A stretch of DNA of 64,000 nt from Dictyobacter kobayashii (GTDB taxonomy: Bacteria; Chloroflexota; Ktedonobacteria; Ktedonobacterales; Ktedonobacteraceae). The notes beneath the pieces were generated by a model that did no database searches, was not told the origin of the DNA, and saw nothing but the letters and a program-made list of their open reading frames with translations. The position numbers were made by a program, and so were the translations under genes. Each line of letters opens with the position of its first letter. Positions within the stretch are counted from its first letter, which is position 1. The stretch lies in the NCBI RefSeq assembly GCF_003967555.1, contig NZ_BIFS01000001.1, forward strand, positions 372,001 through 436,000. The letters are read 5' to 3'. Below, piece by piece: positions 18,016 to 28,830 of the stretch.

Positions 18016-18432
18016 TTAATTCGCCAGCAGCTTATCCCAGCCAATTAGTTGCACAGGTCCTTGACTGCCTGGGAGGGTTAAGAGAGTGCGCGTCTTGGTA
18101 TCCAGATCAATGGACCAGAGTTGATACTTTTGCGCGCTATCGATGCCACCGACCAACAATTGACGACCAGTTGGTGACAGAGCCAGGCTGTTATCACAAA
18201 TAGAGCCCTCAGATGAAGGATCGGTGCAAAGCGCCTGTGCCTGTCCTCCAACGATATTACTCACCAAAGTCTCGCTTGAAGAGGTTTTCTTCAGGTCAAA
18301 ACCGCCAGTATCCGGATTCCAACTCACATAGATAATTGACCAACTGCTGGGTGCGTCTTTAGTATATCCAATGGGTGTACCATTAGACTGCACTGCATAA
18401 TCATCGGCAGGGGATGTATTTTCCTGGTGCAT
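18016..18432 (-). pseudogene. C-terminal part of a WD40/TolB-like beta-propeller protein
   Basis: The visible 138 residues hold two propeller-type blades: SLALSPTGRQLLVGG...YQLWSIDLDTKTRTLL, then a final VQLIGWDKLLAN. The chosen ATG is only the first Met after a frame break, not a real start. A noisy second copy of this same segment lies upstream (18497-19134), and beyond it an ECF sigma gene points this way. I infer one gene running from about 20,480 to 18016: a sigma-linked membrane or propeller protein whose middle is lost in poor sequence. Propeller domains of this kind often follow anti-sigma regions in related bacteria. The function is unknown. Confidence 0.5.
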
Positions 18433-18496
18433 GTAAATATCCCTTTGAGATCCGGGCGTTTTCCTGACATATATATGTTGTCAGAGATGGGATCCA

Positions 18497-19134
18497 AGAA
18501 CTTTTTGCATCGAAGGAGAAAAGACTCAACTACAATTAGCCCGGCTCTCTGCTAACTTCGTCCAGCACCAGTTTCATCCCAGAACAATTTAGTGTGTCAA
18601 CCGACGTCTTCCGAGTGGCCTCGGGAGGGTTATCGAGCGTGCGCGTCTTGGTAAATCCCAGATCAATTGGATCTCTAAGAGTTGATACTTTGCGCGCTAT
18701 TCGTATTGCCACCCGACTCAAGACAATTGACGACCAGTTATGTGTACGAGAGCCAGGCTTATACAATTAGACAAATCCCTCAGAAGAAGGATCAGAGGTC
18801 GCCACAAGCGCTTGCCTGTCTTCCCAATGACTTACTAAGCTTGATATACACCAAGTCCTCGCTTGAATGAGGTTTTTCTTCAGGTCAGAAAACCAGAGCC
18901 AGTATCCGATTGCCAACTTACAATAGACTAATTGAACCTACAGATACTTGCAAAAGGTGCGTCTTTAGTATTAAATCCAAAATGGAGTGTGACTCATTCA
19001 GACGTTCACTGTTCAAATCATGCGCGCAGGGGGGTGGTAAATTTTCTCCTGGTGCATGGTAAATATCCTTTGAAGATCCCGGTGCGTTTCTTTAACCTGA
19101 CATCAGTATAGCTGTGTCAGATGATGGGATCTGC
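18497..19134. repeat. Noisy, longer duplicate of 17964-18496
   Basis: This stretch repeats 17964-18496 block by block (for example AACTTTTTGCATCGAAG, GCGTGCGCGTCTTGGT, TCTCCTGGTGCATG). It carries an extra or missing base every few positions and is about 19% longer, mostly through insertions. The pattern is that of an uncorrected long read placed next to its corrected version. A natural duplication followed by decay is less likely, because insertions far outnumber substitutions. Confidence 0.85.
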
Positions 19135-20238
19135 ATTCCGCGAAAAACCTTAATGGAAAGGGCGCTTGAGTCCGAAGCAACTGAGCTTCCGTCCCGTGCA
19201 CCTGCATAAGAACATGACTACTTGACTCTCGATAAGAGGCCTTGACGCATACGGTGGAATCAGATCTTACAGCCACAATAATTAGAGGTAAAATAAAAGA
19301 TATGTCGTGAGTACATAAAGTCAGGTGTCAGCCTGCAATGTTATGGCGACATAACCTTTGTGGGGGTCCGTATCACGTCGGATCGTTCAATGTCCCCCTT
19401 CCCAGAGGCAGTAACCCATCATCTGTATGGCAAAAAAAACATTATTGTCTATCAGTATCGACCAGACAGCGTTTAAAGCCCTCGTCCATTGAAGTAAATA
19501 TTCTACCACTCAGTACAGAAACATGTATAGGCTGGTCTGCCTAGGTGCAGCGAATTGTTATCCATATAGATTGGATAAGATTTCCAGGATCTTTATATCG
19601 CACCGCGTGTGTACCTGATCCACACCATCCACAGCCGCTGCCAATGGACAGAGATAACAAGAGCGGACGAGGCACCTGTCGTCTGCATGCCGGAAATCAT
19701 AATTCTCTGACTAGCAAGACCGCTTTGCACCATGTCTGAAGGATGAGAGAAGACACCGGACTGACCGACCGTTAGCCAACCTAGCTTAAATTTATGCACA
19801 GTAGGCAAAAATAATGAGCTGTTTGAGGCTTTCGAAACAAATTTCGTCTGGCTACGTGAGCGGTTTTCGAGCAGGCGATTACCGTCAAGTCGGCCTGGAA
19901 AGGCCGCGTAAGTTGACTAAGAGTTCATGGGGTGAAGTCACACGAGCACCCGGCGGCCTAGAAACCCTAGCGACTTGGGAGTCGCCAAAGTCTACCTTAC
20001 ACATATTGACGGGTGGGACGCACTCAGGGAGTCTAGAGCCACAAGCGCCAGCCATTTTTAAGGCGGGCCCTCTTGTAACGTTTTGATTGGCGTGACTTTC
20101 TGGCTTGGTGGTAAAGATTAAAATGCGGAGCGAAATCAAAAAATATCCTCGAAAATCGGTCCTGTAGACCATGAGAGTAAAAATGCTGGTCAATTGCGGG
20201 CTTCGTTGCGGCAGTTGCTTCAGGATACGCCAGAGTAG
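19135..20238. other. Low-quality sequence with no readable gene
   Basis: No frame longer than about 100 codons exists and no motif could be read. By position it should encode the middle of the protein between the ECF sigma factor and the propeller end at 18016. Confidence 0.6.
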
Positions 20239-21139
20239 TCATAATGGTCGAAGTGCGCACAGGTACGATCCCTCGCCTTCAGTCAGAAGAATCTGGAAAG
20301 CCTGACGCTGCTGATCTCGCCGTGTACGGGCAGTAGCCAGCGCAATCTGACACACCCTGCAAGAGAGCAGGTGTGCGTGCAACTGCTCTACCTGGTCTCC
20401 TTCCCATACATCACCACACGGTACAGAGCGAGCTGGAGCAGCTCGGAAATACAGTGTATCAATCTCATCAAGATATTGAATACACCTGGCACTCAATGAA
20501 CATGGTGGGTAGCGAAAATTCTGTGGGTCAGGATACCTATCCTTCATCATCTTCCTTCCTGATCGAGACGGTTGTATATGCGTTTGAAATGCCTGCCGCG
20601 CTCGTGAGAGCCGGCTACGTACGGCAGATAGTGAGTCTTGTAAAGCTTCAGCAATTTCATTGTAGGAAAATCCCTCTGCATCTAGTAGCAAGCACATGGC
20701 TGAGGACTCTGGCAATTGCGCCAGGGCACCGCCGAACCAGTTCTCGCTGCATCACCTGCTCTTCAAAATGCTCGTTGCTTACGAGAAAATCCTCTCCTTG
20801 TTGTTCATCAAAAGAGTTCTCATCGGTACCAGGCGGTGATGAAAATGGGACCATCTTGATGTTTTTGTGGCGTCTCCATTCGCTACGCACAAGATTCAAA
20901 GCAATACGATAAAGCCAGGGGGCAAAATGCAGATCTTTGCCTTCCATACGCGGCAAAGCACGATACGCTGCCAGAAAGGTGTCCTGGCAGAGATCCTGCG
21001 TTAATTGCACATCCTGCGTCATACCGTATATCATGCGTCTGATACGCGGCTCATACAGTTTTACCAGAGCCTCAAAAGGCCTCAAGCGATCCATGCAGGC
21101 TTCGCTGACCAGTTGAGTCTCGTTTTCCACTACATTCAT
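20239..21139 (-). CDS. ECF RNA polymerase sigma factor with a zinc-binding C-terminal extension (one frameshift)
   Basis: Residues 1-110 carry sigma region 2 (DVQLTQDLCQDTFLAAYRAL, FAPWLYRIALNLVRSEWRR). Region 4 follows in the next frame (ALAQLPESSAMCLLLDAEG, YNEIAEALQDSLSAVRSRLS). One extra base near 20728 separates them; removing it gives the usual RRALAQLPES junction. After region 4 the frame continues through a coupled-looking AGGAAGGAAG-ATGATG into a segment with HAHLLSCRVC, an HxxxCxxC motif like that of zinc-binding anti-sigma factors. This is therefore either a sigma/anti-sigma fusion or two adjacent genes with a missed stop. ECF sigma factors redirect RNA polymerase to stress or envelope genes. 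Downstream sequence is unreadable. Confidence 0.8.
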
Positions 21140-21299
21140 TTAGTCCCGATGTCCAAGAGTTGCTGAATTCAGATCTCTACAAAGAATAATACAAAACTCA
21201 CGGTTTTTGTCTCGTTCAGAAAAATCCAGAAAATCTAAAAATATATATATGAATTTTCTTTAGTATGCGGGGTATTTCACCGTATAACTATGAACTACT

Positions 21300-22290
21300 T
21301 CACAATTTGGAAGTTTCTCCATTCTCAGCTGGCTGCTGAGATTCTACGATCATTACCTGGTGCTCCATGCTTTCCTGAATAGTTAGTCGGATCTGATCAT
21401 AGGCTTGCGCCAGCAGTTCGGATAAGTTCTGGCCTTTAATGACGAAGGGCGATTCGCCCAGACACTTCAGCAAGGCTTTATCTACCAGAGGCTGTGCGGT
21501 TGACCAGCCGAAGGATCGATTGCAGGACCCGCTTGCCAGAAGTTGCGATATGGTCTTCAAGCTTGAGGGTGGCAACAACTGGCTGGACAACCTCGGAGCT
21601 GGTCTGGTCTCCAGGTTGTGCTGCTGCACGTTCGCTGCGTAACGCCTCAATAACCTGCTCCTTGTTACGTCCTCGTAGCGTAAAGATCAAAAAAGGATCG
21701 GCATCAAATTGCTCGGCCAGAATATAGTAAAACTGCCGCGCTATGTTTAACATGGATTCGCCCAGTCAGGACAACTGCAACTGGTTTGTAGGTCAGAGGC
21801 TGCGGCTAAACCACAACGATGGGTATACCGGGGCCGGGTCATAAACGCTCCTCAACTCTGCGGCCATCTCGCCTGAACAATAGTGATGGGCGGCAAGAGA
21901 TGGGCTGGAAAGGCGAGAAGTAAGTGATGCACGTATCTGTTCCCAATTGCTGGTCATCTAGCGGCGACAAATTGAATCTCAATCGTATAAGGTTCACCGC
22001 AAGATCCTTGAGGCACGCTGTGCATTAATCTGGCCTCTTGAATGTCGAGTTGCAGAGTACCGCTGGCCCTGACGTGCATAGCCTTCCAGGGCTCGACGTG
22101 TTCTCCAATCTAATGCTTCCAGCACCTGCAACCCAGCGCGTTTTGACCCGACCTGAGTCGCCAGCTGGAGCCAATGCGCAACCGCGTCCGCTCTGTTGCG
22201 TGCGTGCTTGAGAGTACACCACGAAACATACAATCTCATAGCCCTCTCTGAATAAGGAATCATTTGAGAGCTCCACTCCGCATGCAATCA
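21300..22290 (-). CDS. SWIM zinc-finger family protein (several breaks)
   Basis: Joining frames recovers a SWIM protein. Near the start is EGYARQGQ followed by the IQEGQINAQ strand and YTIEIQFV; then WEQIRASLTSR and GEMAAELRSVYD; then the zinc motif CSCPDWANPC and, after one extra T near 21750, KH. The C-terminal side has ILAEQFDADPFLIFTLRGR and, after another break near 21500, DKALLKCLGESPFVIKGQ. SWIM motifs (CxCxnCxH) bind zinc and probably nucleic acid or protein. The gene lies immediately downstream of the SNF2 helicase on the same strand, a pairing found in many bacteria. Sequence before about 21754 is poor, so the start is approximate. Confidence 0.75.
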
Positions 22291-22329
22291 CATACCATAG
22301 TCCAAAATCATAGTAATCGACCCAAACCT

Positions 22330-25300
22330 ACCCAGACGCAAACCGATCCAAAGCAAGAAAGATCTTTGAGCTGGTCGGGTATGATGGTAACTCACACTGA
22401 TTCAGCGCAGTTCGGGCCAACGCTCCCGCACGCCAACAATACTCTCTTCAACCAGAACACAGCAGTTTCTGCGCTACGATACAGTATCATGATCGATGCG
22501 CTCTGGACAGTGATAAATCCATACACTGACGCATTATATGGACGAACATGTGCACAATGTTCGACTGCCCAGATATCCGAAGAAAGGCTGATATCTATAG
22601 ATTTGATTCTCAAGACGGGAGATTAACTCACAGCGTAATCAAGCTGACAAAAAACATGGTTAGGCGGACTGTCAGATACAAGCATAGCCGGGAAAGATAT
22701 TCACGAACTAATGAATTGAGAGCACGAAGAGCGGCAAACAGCACGCTACGGCCAATGGCACCGTGGCCTCCTCCTGAAAGCGCTGGATAAAGAGATCCGC
22801 TGCTCTGATTTGGTGCTAATGGTGAAGATGAACGTAATGTCGCAAACCCAGCGGGATTCGGAAATCCAGCGCAATAAGAGCCCCCAGTGTTGAGGCATAT
22901 TGCGTGAAAATGAAGTCGCCATCGATTATCCACATTACGGACACGTATTGGTCGCGAAACATTCTTGACCAGCATGACACTCGCAGTGGCGCTCTAGCTT
23001 GCCCTGAACGCCGTTCACTAAGAGGAGCGATTCATTCTATGATCAGGCTGCATAAACTGCAAGAACATATCTGGAATGATTGCACAACCTGTTTGAGCTT
23101 GCTCGTGAGTGTTGGTCTAATAGATGAAGACCCGACAAAGGAACATCGGCCATGCGGCGTCAAATACCGGAGCTCTAAAGGCGCAACTTTTCTCGTCCAT
23201 CACAGATCCGAGACACCGCACTGGATGGGATTCTCGTACAGACGAAGCTGAATTCGGCAAGAGTCAAGAATTGACACAAGTACTGATTCAATATCTCCAT
23301 ACATTCTCTCGCGCATACATTTGACTTGATCTCATTATCCGTCTTTCACATCGAACCCGTTGCAACCAAAAGGGCTGAATCAAACGCTGCAGGCTGTATG
23401 AACACGCATCGGTACTTTCATGAATCAGAGTTCGATGGGCAAGGCAAAGCGTTTCCGGAAATCGTTCCCGATCCCTAACGGTAACCAAGGTAATTCGAGA
23501 TAATAAGATCTCACATGATCGATGGCCAAGAGGCTACACTGTATACAGAGACAAGAGCGATTCGCGCAACCGGTGTATACAGTAACATAGCATTTGTGGA
23601 CTGGCTGCAGGTTTTGATGGCCTGGGTCTGTTTGGCACTTCCTCATTCTTAATTATTCTTGGGCCTCTATCCACCAGTTATCAAACGGCTGGTCCCATTG
23701 TACGGTACGCCCAGATGCTGCATCTGGCAAGCGCGAGAGGACTATCGTCGCATAAGTGAGTCAAGACAACTGCATATGCAGGAACCGATCCTGGAAAGTA
23801 AATTATCATCACGCAAAGCTCAACGTTCACCTGCATGATGAATCGATCACGGACAGGCGAGGGTGCTCAAAGACGCTCTGCGGAGCAAGTCACAAAGATA
23901 CCAGTTTCGCTACTAACCCCGGTGGACATAGGACAAATAATCAGACTAGGTTTGAGGGCCCCGGCTGCGATTTCACGCTGATGCAGCAAATAGGCAATCA
24001 GTTGGATGGTTTTGCCCATTCCCATGACCTCATCCGCAGGCGAGCAAAGCGCCAAATATGCCGGCACTGGCGCAGAAAGGGCATGCCACGAAACTCGCCC
24101 AATCTCTTTGAGGTATAAAAAGCCTGATAGCTGCTGGCAGCAGATTTTAAGGACTCCAAAGACACCGCTCTAGGACGTAGGAGGTGCATATATTTTAGGC
24201 AACGCCGCTGAACGACGAACGACTGGCTCTAACCACGCTATCCCCGCCAGGCGTCTCAAATAAGATACTTCTAAAGTCACACGGTAGCCGAGTGCACACG
24301 TGAGGAGAGCCACTGTAGAATCTCAACTAAAGGCCATCCCACACGTCGTCGCTAATATAGCTCCCTGCAGTCAGTGACAGCACACATCCAAGCTTCTCCC
24401 CAGAATAATATCGGTTTCCCTGGCCGTCCGCCTAGAAAAAGGCCAGCGCCTTCTAGAATCTCTCGGCAGCCGTAATTACAACCCATTGACCCAGCACGTT
24501 CACTACAGAGGGAGTACATCTTCACTACAAGCCGATCACTTCGCTCCCCGAAAGCCAGAGCATAAAAGATCAAACTGGCATCTGTGTAAAATAACTTGTC
24601 CCAACAGCAGCGCTACTACGCAAGGCGTAGCCCAACGATGACTCGAAAAAAACCACGACATAATCCACTCTGCCATAACATTCTACTCACTGAGCCAAGA
24701 CATATCGTATGTAGAATCTTCATAGGCGTCTAGAGATACTGAGCTCATATTACAGCTCCGAGTGCGAGCAGGTTGCATGTCAACCGGAGACAGGTTTATA
24801 GGACCCAGGCACACTCCCCTAATACACTACTGTGCTCACTGACTGCATCCGAGCAAGTGTAAGGAACAAGCTTCACCGCAGCGAAGGGGTTAGATATGCG
24901 CTGGACACGAGTATCTGCCAGTACAAGTCTATCTCTGTCGCGGCAGCGCAGTTTGAGTCCCATCCTTGTCTACCTAACAGACGGCACACCAGTGGCGCAC
25001 AAGTCCCGCAGCCTTAGACTTCTGCATCGCACACAGTAAGGAGTTCTCTAGTTCGATGTAGACTCGATAGTATGGGTAAATGCGGTAGACGACCCGCAAC
25101 TGGGTATTGAGTTGCTCATCTCGACAGATGTCTGAGTTCGGGATAACACAGGAACTGATGGGCAGGTCTCAACAATGCGTCGCGACACGCCGTGAGCAAA
25201 AAGCCCGGAACTCCACCCAGCACATGGTCCTCGATACCTGCGCACCATCCACCTCTCACTGCTATGGTCTTCAGTGGCTGCGACATATCCAAGAACAGGA

Positions 25301-26233
25301 ATGCTCTGAAATTGGCGTTGCAGGGTGCGTTGACTCCACCTGTACCCTGCGCAGGACCAAGAGCAGCCAATAAAGCATTTCGCGCAAGCTAATATACCGT
25401 AACTTAATTGCAAACACAATGCAAGATATCCGCGTTTTCGACAATTGTAGGATGCGACGAAGTGAGGGCAGTCAACCAACCGCTCAGGCAGGGTCGGGGC
25501 AGCCGAACGCGTAAAGAAGTACCTGTTTCCCCAGGCTATCGCGTACAAAAGCATCAATACAGCGTTGCAGAAAATCCAGAATAAAATCTTGTAATAAAGT
25601 CACAGGTTGCTGCTCATCTGGCGACAGGAAACGACCAACAAGCTGGCGGCATATTCTCTGCAAATAGTTGTATCTGCCCTCGCTCATCCTCGGATAGCTC
25701 CAATTGCCAGCATGCTTCCCCATGATCACTATGGGGGGTATGCTGAAAACGCTGGCATAAATTTTTTGATGCACCAGCAGTAATTGGGCAAACAAACCTA
25801 TTCTATGCCAGAAATGTTATATCTTTGCCTCCTACGTGCCCACGGGAGGCGCAAGGGGCCAGGATAATAATACCTCTAAGGCATGACGCGGCTCAAAAGC
25901 GAGCGTCTCGACCCGCCAGGAGCGCAAGCTGATATCCTCGTCTGGTAATACCTCGGCAAAGACTTCAGGAGAGGGAAGTGGAGCTTCGGCCCCCGAAGGC
26001 AAACGCAATAACAGTGAGCTCACGCGCCCTTGATTAAGTAAAGAACGAGGAATCTGCTGACGCAGGACGATCGCCAATTCAGCACCTGGAACCATGAAAG
26101 GATGAAGCCAGGGATAAAATTCCCTGGCTCGCTTTTTTGCTCGCGCCGATTGTTTTTTAATCAACTCAGAGGACTCAGCCCAGATATGGAGTTGACCACT
26201 AGAATGTTCCCAAAGAGCATGCCACACAAACAT
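22330..26233 (-). CDS. SNF2-family DNA helicase/ATPase (N-terminus readable, remainder in noisy sequence)
   Basis: From ATG 26233 the first 130 residues are clean and match the N-terminus of bacterial SNF2 proteins (HALWEHSSGQLHIWAES, LLLRLPSGAEAPLPSPEVFA). The next piece, 25484-25795, carries LLLVHQKIYAS and FLQRCIDAFVRD. Below 25480 only fragments survive, in the right order: ADEVMGMGKTIQLIAYLLHQ with SLIICPMS (near 23,950), FRKRFALPIEL (near 23,440), LQRLIQPFWLQRV (near 23,370), IQRFQEEATVP and a GYGLNLTAANHVF-like string (near 22,700), and RIxxxxHxH...GTLxERID-like remnants (near 22,500). These are SNF2 motifs I to VI. Such proteins move along double-stranded DNA to remodel bound proteins. 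The end coordinate is an estimate. Confidence 0.8.
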
Positions 26234-26416
26234 TTTTAGTATCCTTAAGAGAAGGTGGGCCAGACCTCCCTACCTCGCCCCTTGCTATATTACTTTGTAC
26301 CTGGAGTTATTAAGTAGATATATTAATTTATGCGCTGTTTATTGTCCATCAGGTTGATAGCGATAGACCTTGCTCGCTCGATTTGGGCGCGCAGATGACT
26401 TTTTCACGTCCACGCA

Positions 26417-27127
26417 CTATACGTTCCTCATCCACGGCAACCAGTTTTTTGGTGCCAGGAAACGCCTGCGCAAACCAGGAAGATCAATTGACTCATCCGG
26501 TGGAAAAAATGCCCGGTAGAGTAACGTCGCTTCTGCCAGCGTTAATGTGCCATCCCCGACCTCAGGTTCTTTTATGACACTCAATGGCATTGTCTCACGA
26601 CTCTTAGAAGAACTGGGAGGGTTAGGAGGGGCAGGCTTTAGCTCTTGCTGCCACCACTCTTGATCATGCTCGGCAGGACTCATGACACGCATATCGGCCA
26701 GATAACGCAATATCACCTCTGGATCGTGCTGAATATGGGCGCGTAACGATTGTAAGGCAGATAAAACGCTGGGTTGAATTTCCGGGTCCATCGTCTGCTG
26801 GCCCGATTCGATATCTGCAACTGGCACCCACTTTACGTGCAGGCTAGGCACAGGCTGAAGGTGCAGATTGGGACGTAATTCATCGCGCTGTGCTCGTAAG
26901 AGGATACTGTGAATTAAAGAAACAGATGATCCTTGCTCTGAGCTCCCCCAGACTTGCACTTGCTGTTCCTGCCAGCCTGAATGCAACTGTAACAGGGTCG
27001 CTGAATCCGCCCACAGCAATAGTGCGTCTAATGTTCTCTCCACCGCCTCGGCCACAGATTCTTTACCAAGCACTAACCGCATTGGTGGTCCCCATGGCCC
27101 CACGCGCAGCAAGGCCAGAGCGACCAA
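26417..27127 (-). CDS. Hypothetical protein upstream of the SNF2 gene
   Basis: This 236-codon frame (TTG start) is acidic and leucine-rich with no motif I recognise. It includes LDALLLWADSATLLQLH, LRAHIQHDPEVILRYLADM and a Pro/Ser linker. Both ends are suspect. Upstream, another frame reads LIVTAGVVAFAVRDW, suggesting a missed base near 27,130. At the A6 run near 26,455, the alternative frame continues GTKKLVAVDEERIVRGRE to a stop at 26349. It precedes SNF2 on the same strand with a gap of about 180 bp, so it may belong to the same operon. Function unknown. Confidence 0.5.
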   Translation of the reverse strand: MVALALLRVGPWGPPMRLVLGKESVAEAVERTLDALLLWADSATLLQLHSGWQEQQVQVWGSSEQGSSVSLIHSILLRAQRDELRPNLHLQPVPSLHVKWVPVADIESGQQTMDPEIQPSVLSALQSLRAHIQHDPEVILRYLADMRVMSPAEHDQEWWQQELKPAPPNPPSSSKSRETMPLSVIKEPEVGDGTLTLAEATLLYRAFFPPDESIDLPGLRRRFLAPKNWLPWMRNV

Positions 27128-27349
27128 TCACGAACAGCAAATGCGACCACACCCGCAGTCACAATCAAGCGCCGCGGAGCCGTATCACGTACTGGTCGCG
27201 CTGAAAGAGATGACTTCGTTCCAGGTTGCAGTGAGCTCAAAATAACACCAATCTAACAACATACAAAGCACGGCCAAATATTCGCACGAGTATAGCTAAA
27301 TTGTACTCATTTTAAGAAATACATGCAAGTACCCCATCCCCTGATCGGT

Positions 27350-27409
27350 TATGAGATGAAAAAGTGCCCATCAGGAATATACCCCCTGATGGGCACTTTT
27401 CATCTCATA
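27350..27409. terminator. Bidirectional terminator-like hairpin
   Basis: TATGAGATGAAAAAGTGCCC... (27350-27375) pairs with its complement at 27385-27409, with a single bulged A. A and T runs inside the stem favour either direction. Confidence 0.7.
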
Positions 27410-27433
27410 ATTGATAGCTATTGTTCTTTTTTC

Positions 27434-27589
27434 TTAGCGTCCAAAGATAAGGTGGAGGCCAAGAGCAAAACCACTAGAAATCAGCAGAGTAATTAACATA
27501 TAGAGACGATAGCGCACATATTTTGCTCGCTCGTCAATTGCTATAGCTTTTGCACCACTAGATCTATGATTTGGATCTGGTCTTTGCAT
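27434..27589 (-). CDS. Small single-pass membrane protein
   Basis: A 51-codon frame begins MQRPDPNHRSSGAKAIAIDE and ends with one hydrophobic helix (LYMLITLLISSGFALGLHLI) and FGR. The ribosome-binding site AGGGGAAGG sits 4 nt before the ATG, and the terminator-like hairpin at 27350 follows the stop. I do not recognise the family. The good ribosome-binding site, helix and terminator argue that it is real. It lies about 200 bp downstream of the chrB-like gene on the same strand. Confidence 0.6.
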   Translation of the reverse strand: MQRPDPNHRSSGAKAIAIDERAKYVRYRLYMLITLLISSGFALGLHLIFGR

Positions 27590-27796
27590 TGTCCTTCCCC
27601 TGATATCCTAAAAGTAGGAGGGTGACCTACTTAAACTACTTTATAACTACATTATATACGGTTTAAAGAAAGGTTTCGTTGTAGTTAGTTTGAGTGTACA
27701 TGATACGGCCCAAAAAAGCTATGGAAGAATCAACAAAATTGACCAAATAGCTATAACTTGCGCAATTTTCTGAGCATTCCTTTAGGGGCAGTTAAA

Positions 27797-28519
27797 TTAC
27801 ATCTCATCTTGTGTGGTGCAATCATAAGGATCAGACACATTCTTATATTTTGGATGATGAGGAAGAGATAGGCTCGCTGTTTGACGACTCTGACTCCCCG
27901 AACATGGTGAAGTTTCTTGCTCGGCTGCAGTAGGTAGATAGATCCATTCATAATTCATTTCGAGCAAACGGCGCGCTTTAGCGAATTCGCGCACTTGCAA
28001 CACCCGAAAAACTTGCTCACAAACAGCAATAGCTTCGGCCGCTGAGGCACGAGCGATAGCGGTATATGAACCCAACACATCATGGCGCCGCGCAGAACGA
28101 AAAGAGAGGTGAACCTTTTCGAGGATATCTGAAAATTCAGCCTGCAATTGTTCATTCCACTCTTGTTTCTCAACCAGATCTACAGCACGACTGAGAAAAC
28201 GTGCGCATACCTTGACCGCTTTATTATAATCGGCATTACGGCAATCTAATAAGGCATGGAGAATACGTTGCTCGTCGGCAACATCCAGGGCCACAACTGA
28301 AAAAATACTGGCCTCGCCACCCATTTCATGAATATCATGGGACAATTGCCGGAAGTGCTTCTCTACCTCTTCAGAATACGGCAATAGATACACAGAGTTC
28401 TGCAGCGCATAAGCACCTAAATTCTGTAGCCGACGCCAGACCCAGACACGTTTCTGCGACGGCTCGCTGGGTACCTTATAAGTGAGCTGCAACCAACGCA
28501 TAACTCCATGCTCTTGCAT
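27797..28519 (-). CDS. ChrB N-terminal domain protein
   Basis: The 240-residue protein opens with the ChrB_N signature: WLQLTYKVPSEPSQKRVWVW, RRLQNLGAYALQNSVYLLP and FRQLSHDIHEMGGEASIF. In chromate-resistance operons ChrB regulates or supports the ChrA transporter, but isolated ChrB_N proteins are common and of unknown role. The middle (residues 100-190) is helical. The last 40 residues are low-complexity and Ser/Gln-rich. GGGAGAGC precedes the ATG. No chrA is in the window, so I do not infer chromate resistance. Confidence 0.8.
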   Translation of the reverse strand: MQEHGVMRWLQLTYKVPSEPSQKRVWVWRRLQNLGAYALQNSVYLLPYSEEVEKHFRQLSHDIHEMGGEASIFSVVALDVADEQRILHALLDCRNADYNKAVKVCARFLSRAVDLVEKQEWNEQLQAEFSDILEKVHLSFRSARRHDVLGSYTAIARASAAEAIAVCEQVFRVLQVREFAKARRLLEMNYEWIYLPTAAEQETSPCSGSQSRQTASLSLPHHPKYKNVSDPYDCTTQDEM

Positions 28520-28626
28520 CTAAGCTCTCCCAATAAAAAATGTGATCTTTTTGTATCTACGGTTACTAATCGCTGCTATCGTACTCCAAAAAAAGCTGCC
28601 AAGTCAAGCACAAGTCATCCATGGTC

Positions 28627-28787
28627 CAGGGCTTTTTCATATTCGTCCAGAGATCACGAGCAAGCGATACGATGGAGATTCTTTCCTGTATGGAGTGTAT
28701 GGTGGGCGGCGCGGCCGCCCACCATACACTCCATACGCCCAACCCGCCGCCGCAGGCGCCAAAATGGTATACTTAAAAGCGTCCTGG
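28627..28787 (+). repeat. Dispersed hairpin repeat, copy 3
   Basis: The block order is the same as at 10245-10406: CAGGGCTTTTTCATATTCG, AGATCACGAGCAAGCGATACG, then a hairpin with 23-bp arms (GTATGGAGTGTATGGTGGG and complement), CCCAACCCGCCGCCG and a decayed right end AAAAGCGTCCTGG. The intergenic space 28520-28830 is filled by this element. Confidence 0.85.
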
Positions 28788-28830
28788 AAAGAGATGAGTT
28801 TATCTGTTCTCAGAGCAAATGAGGTACGAT

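Noticed and set aside
22260..25480. Numerous 60-170 codon ORFs on both strands
   Set aside because: They arise in noisy sequence over the SNF2 and SWIM genes; none has a start signal or family match of its own.
27797..28519. Chromate-resistance locus
   Set aside because: Only a ChrB N-terminal-domain protein is present; no chrA transporter lies nearby.
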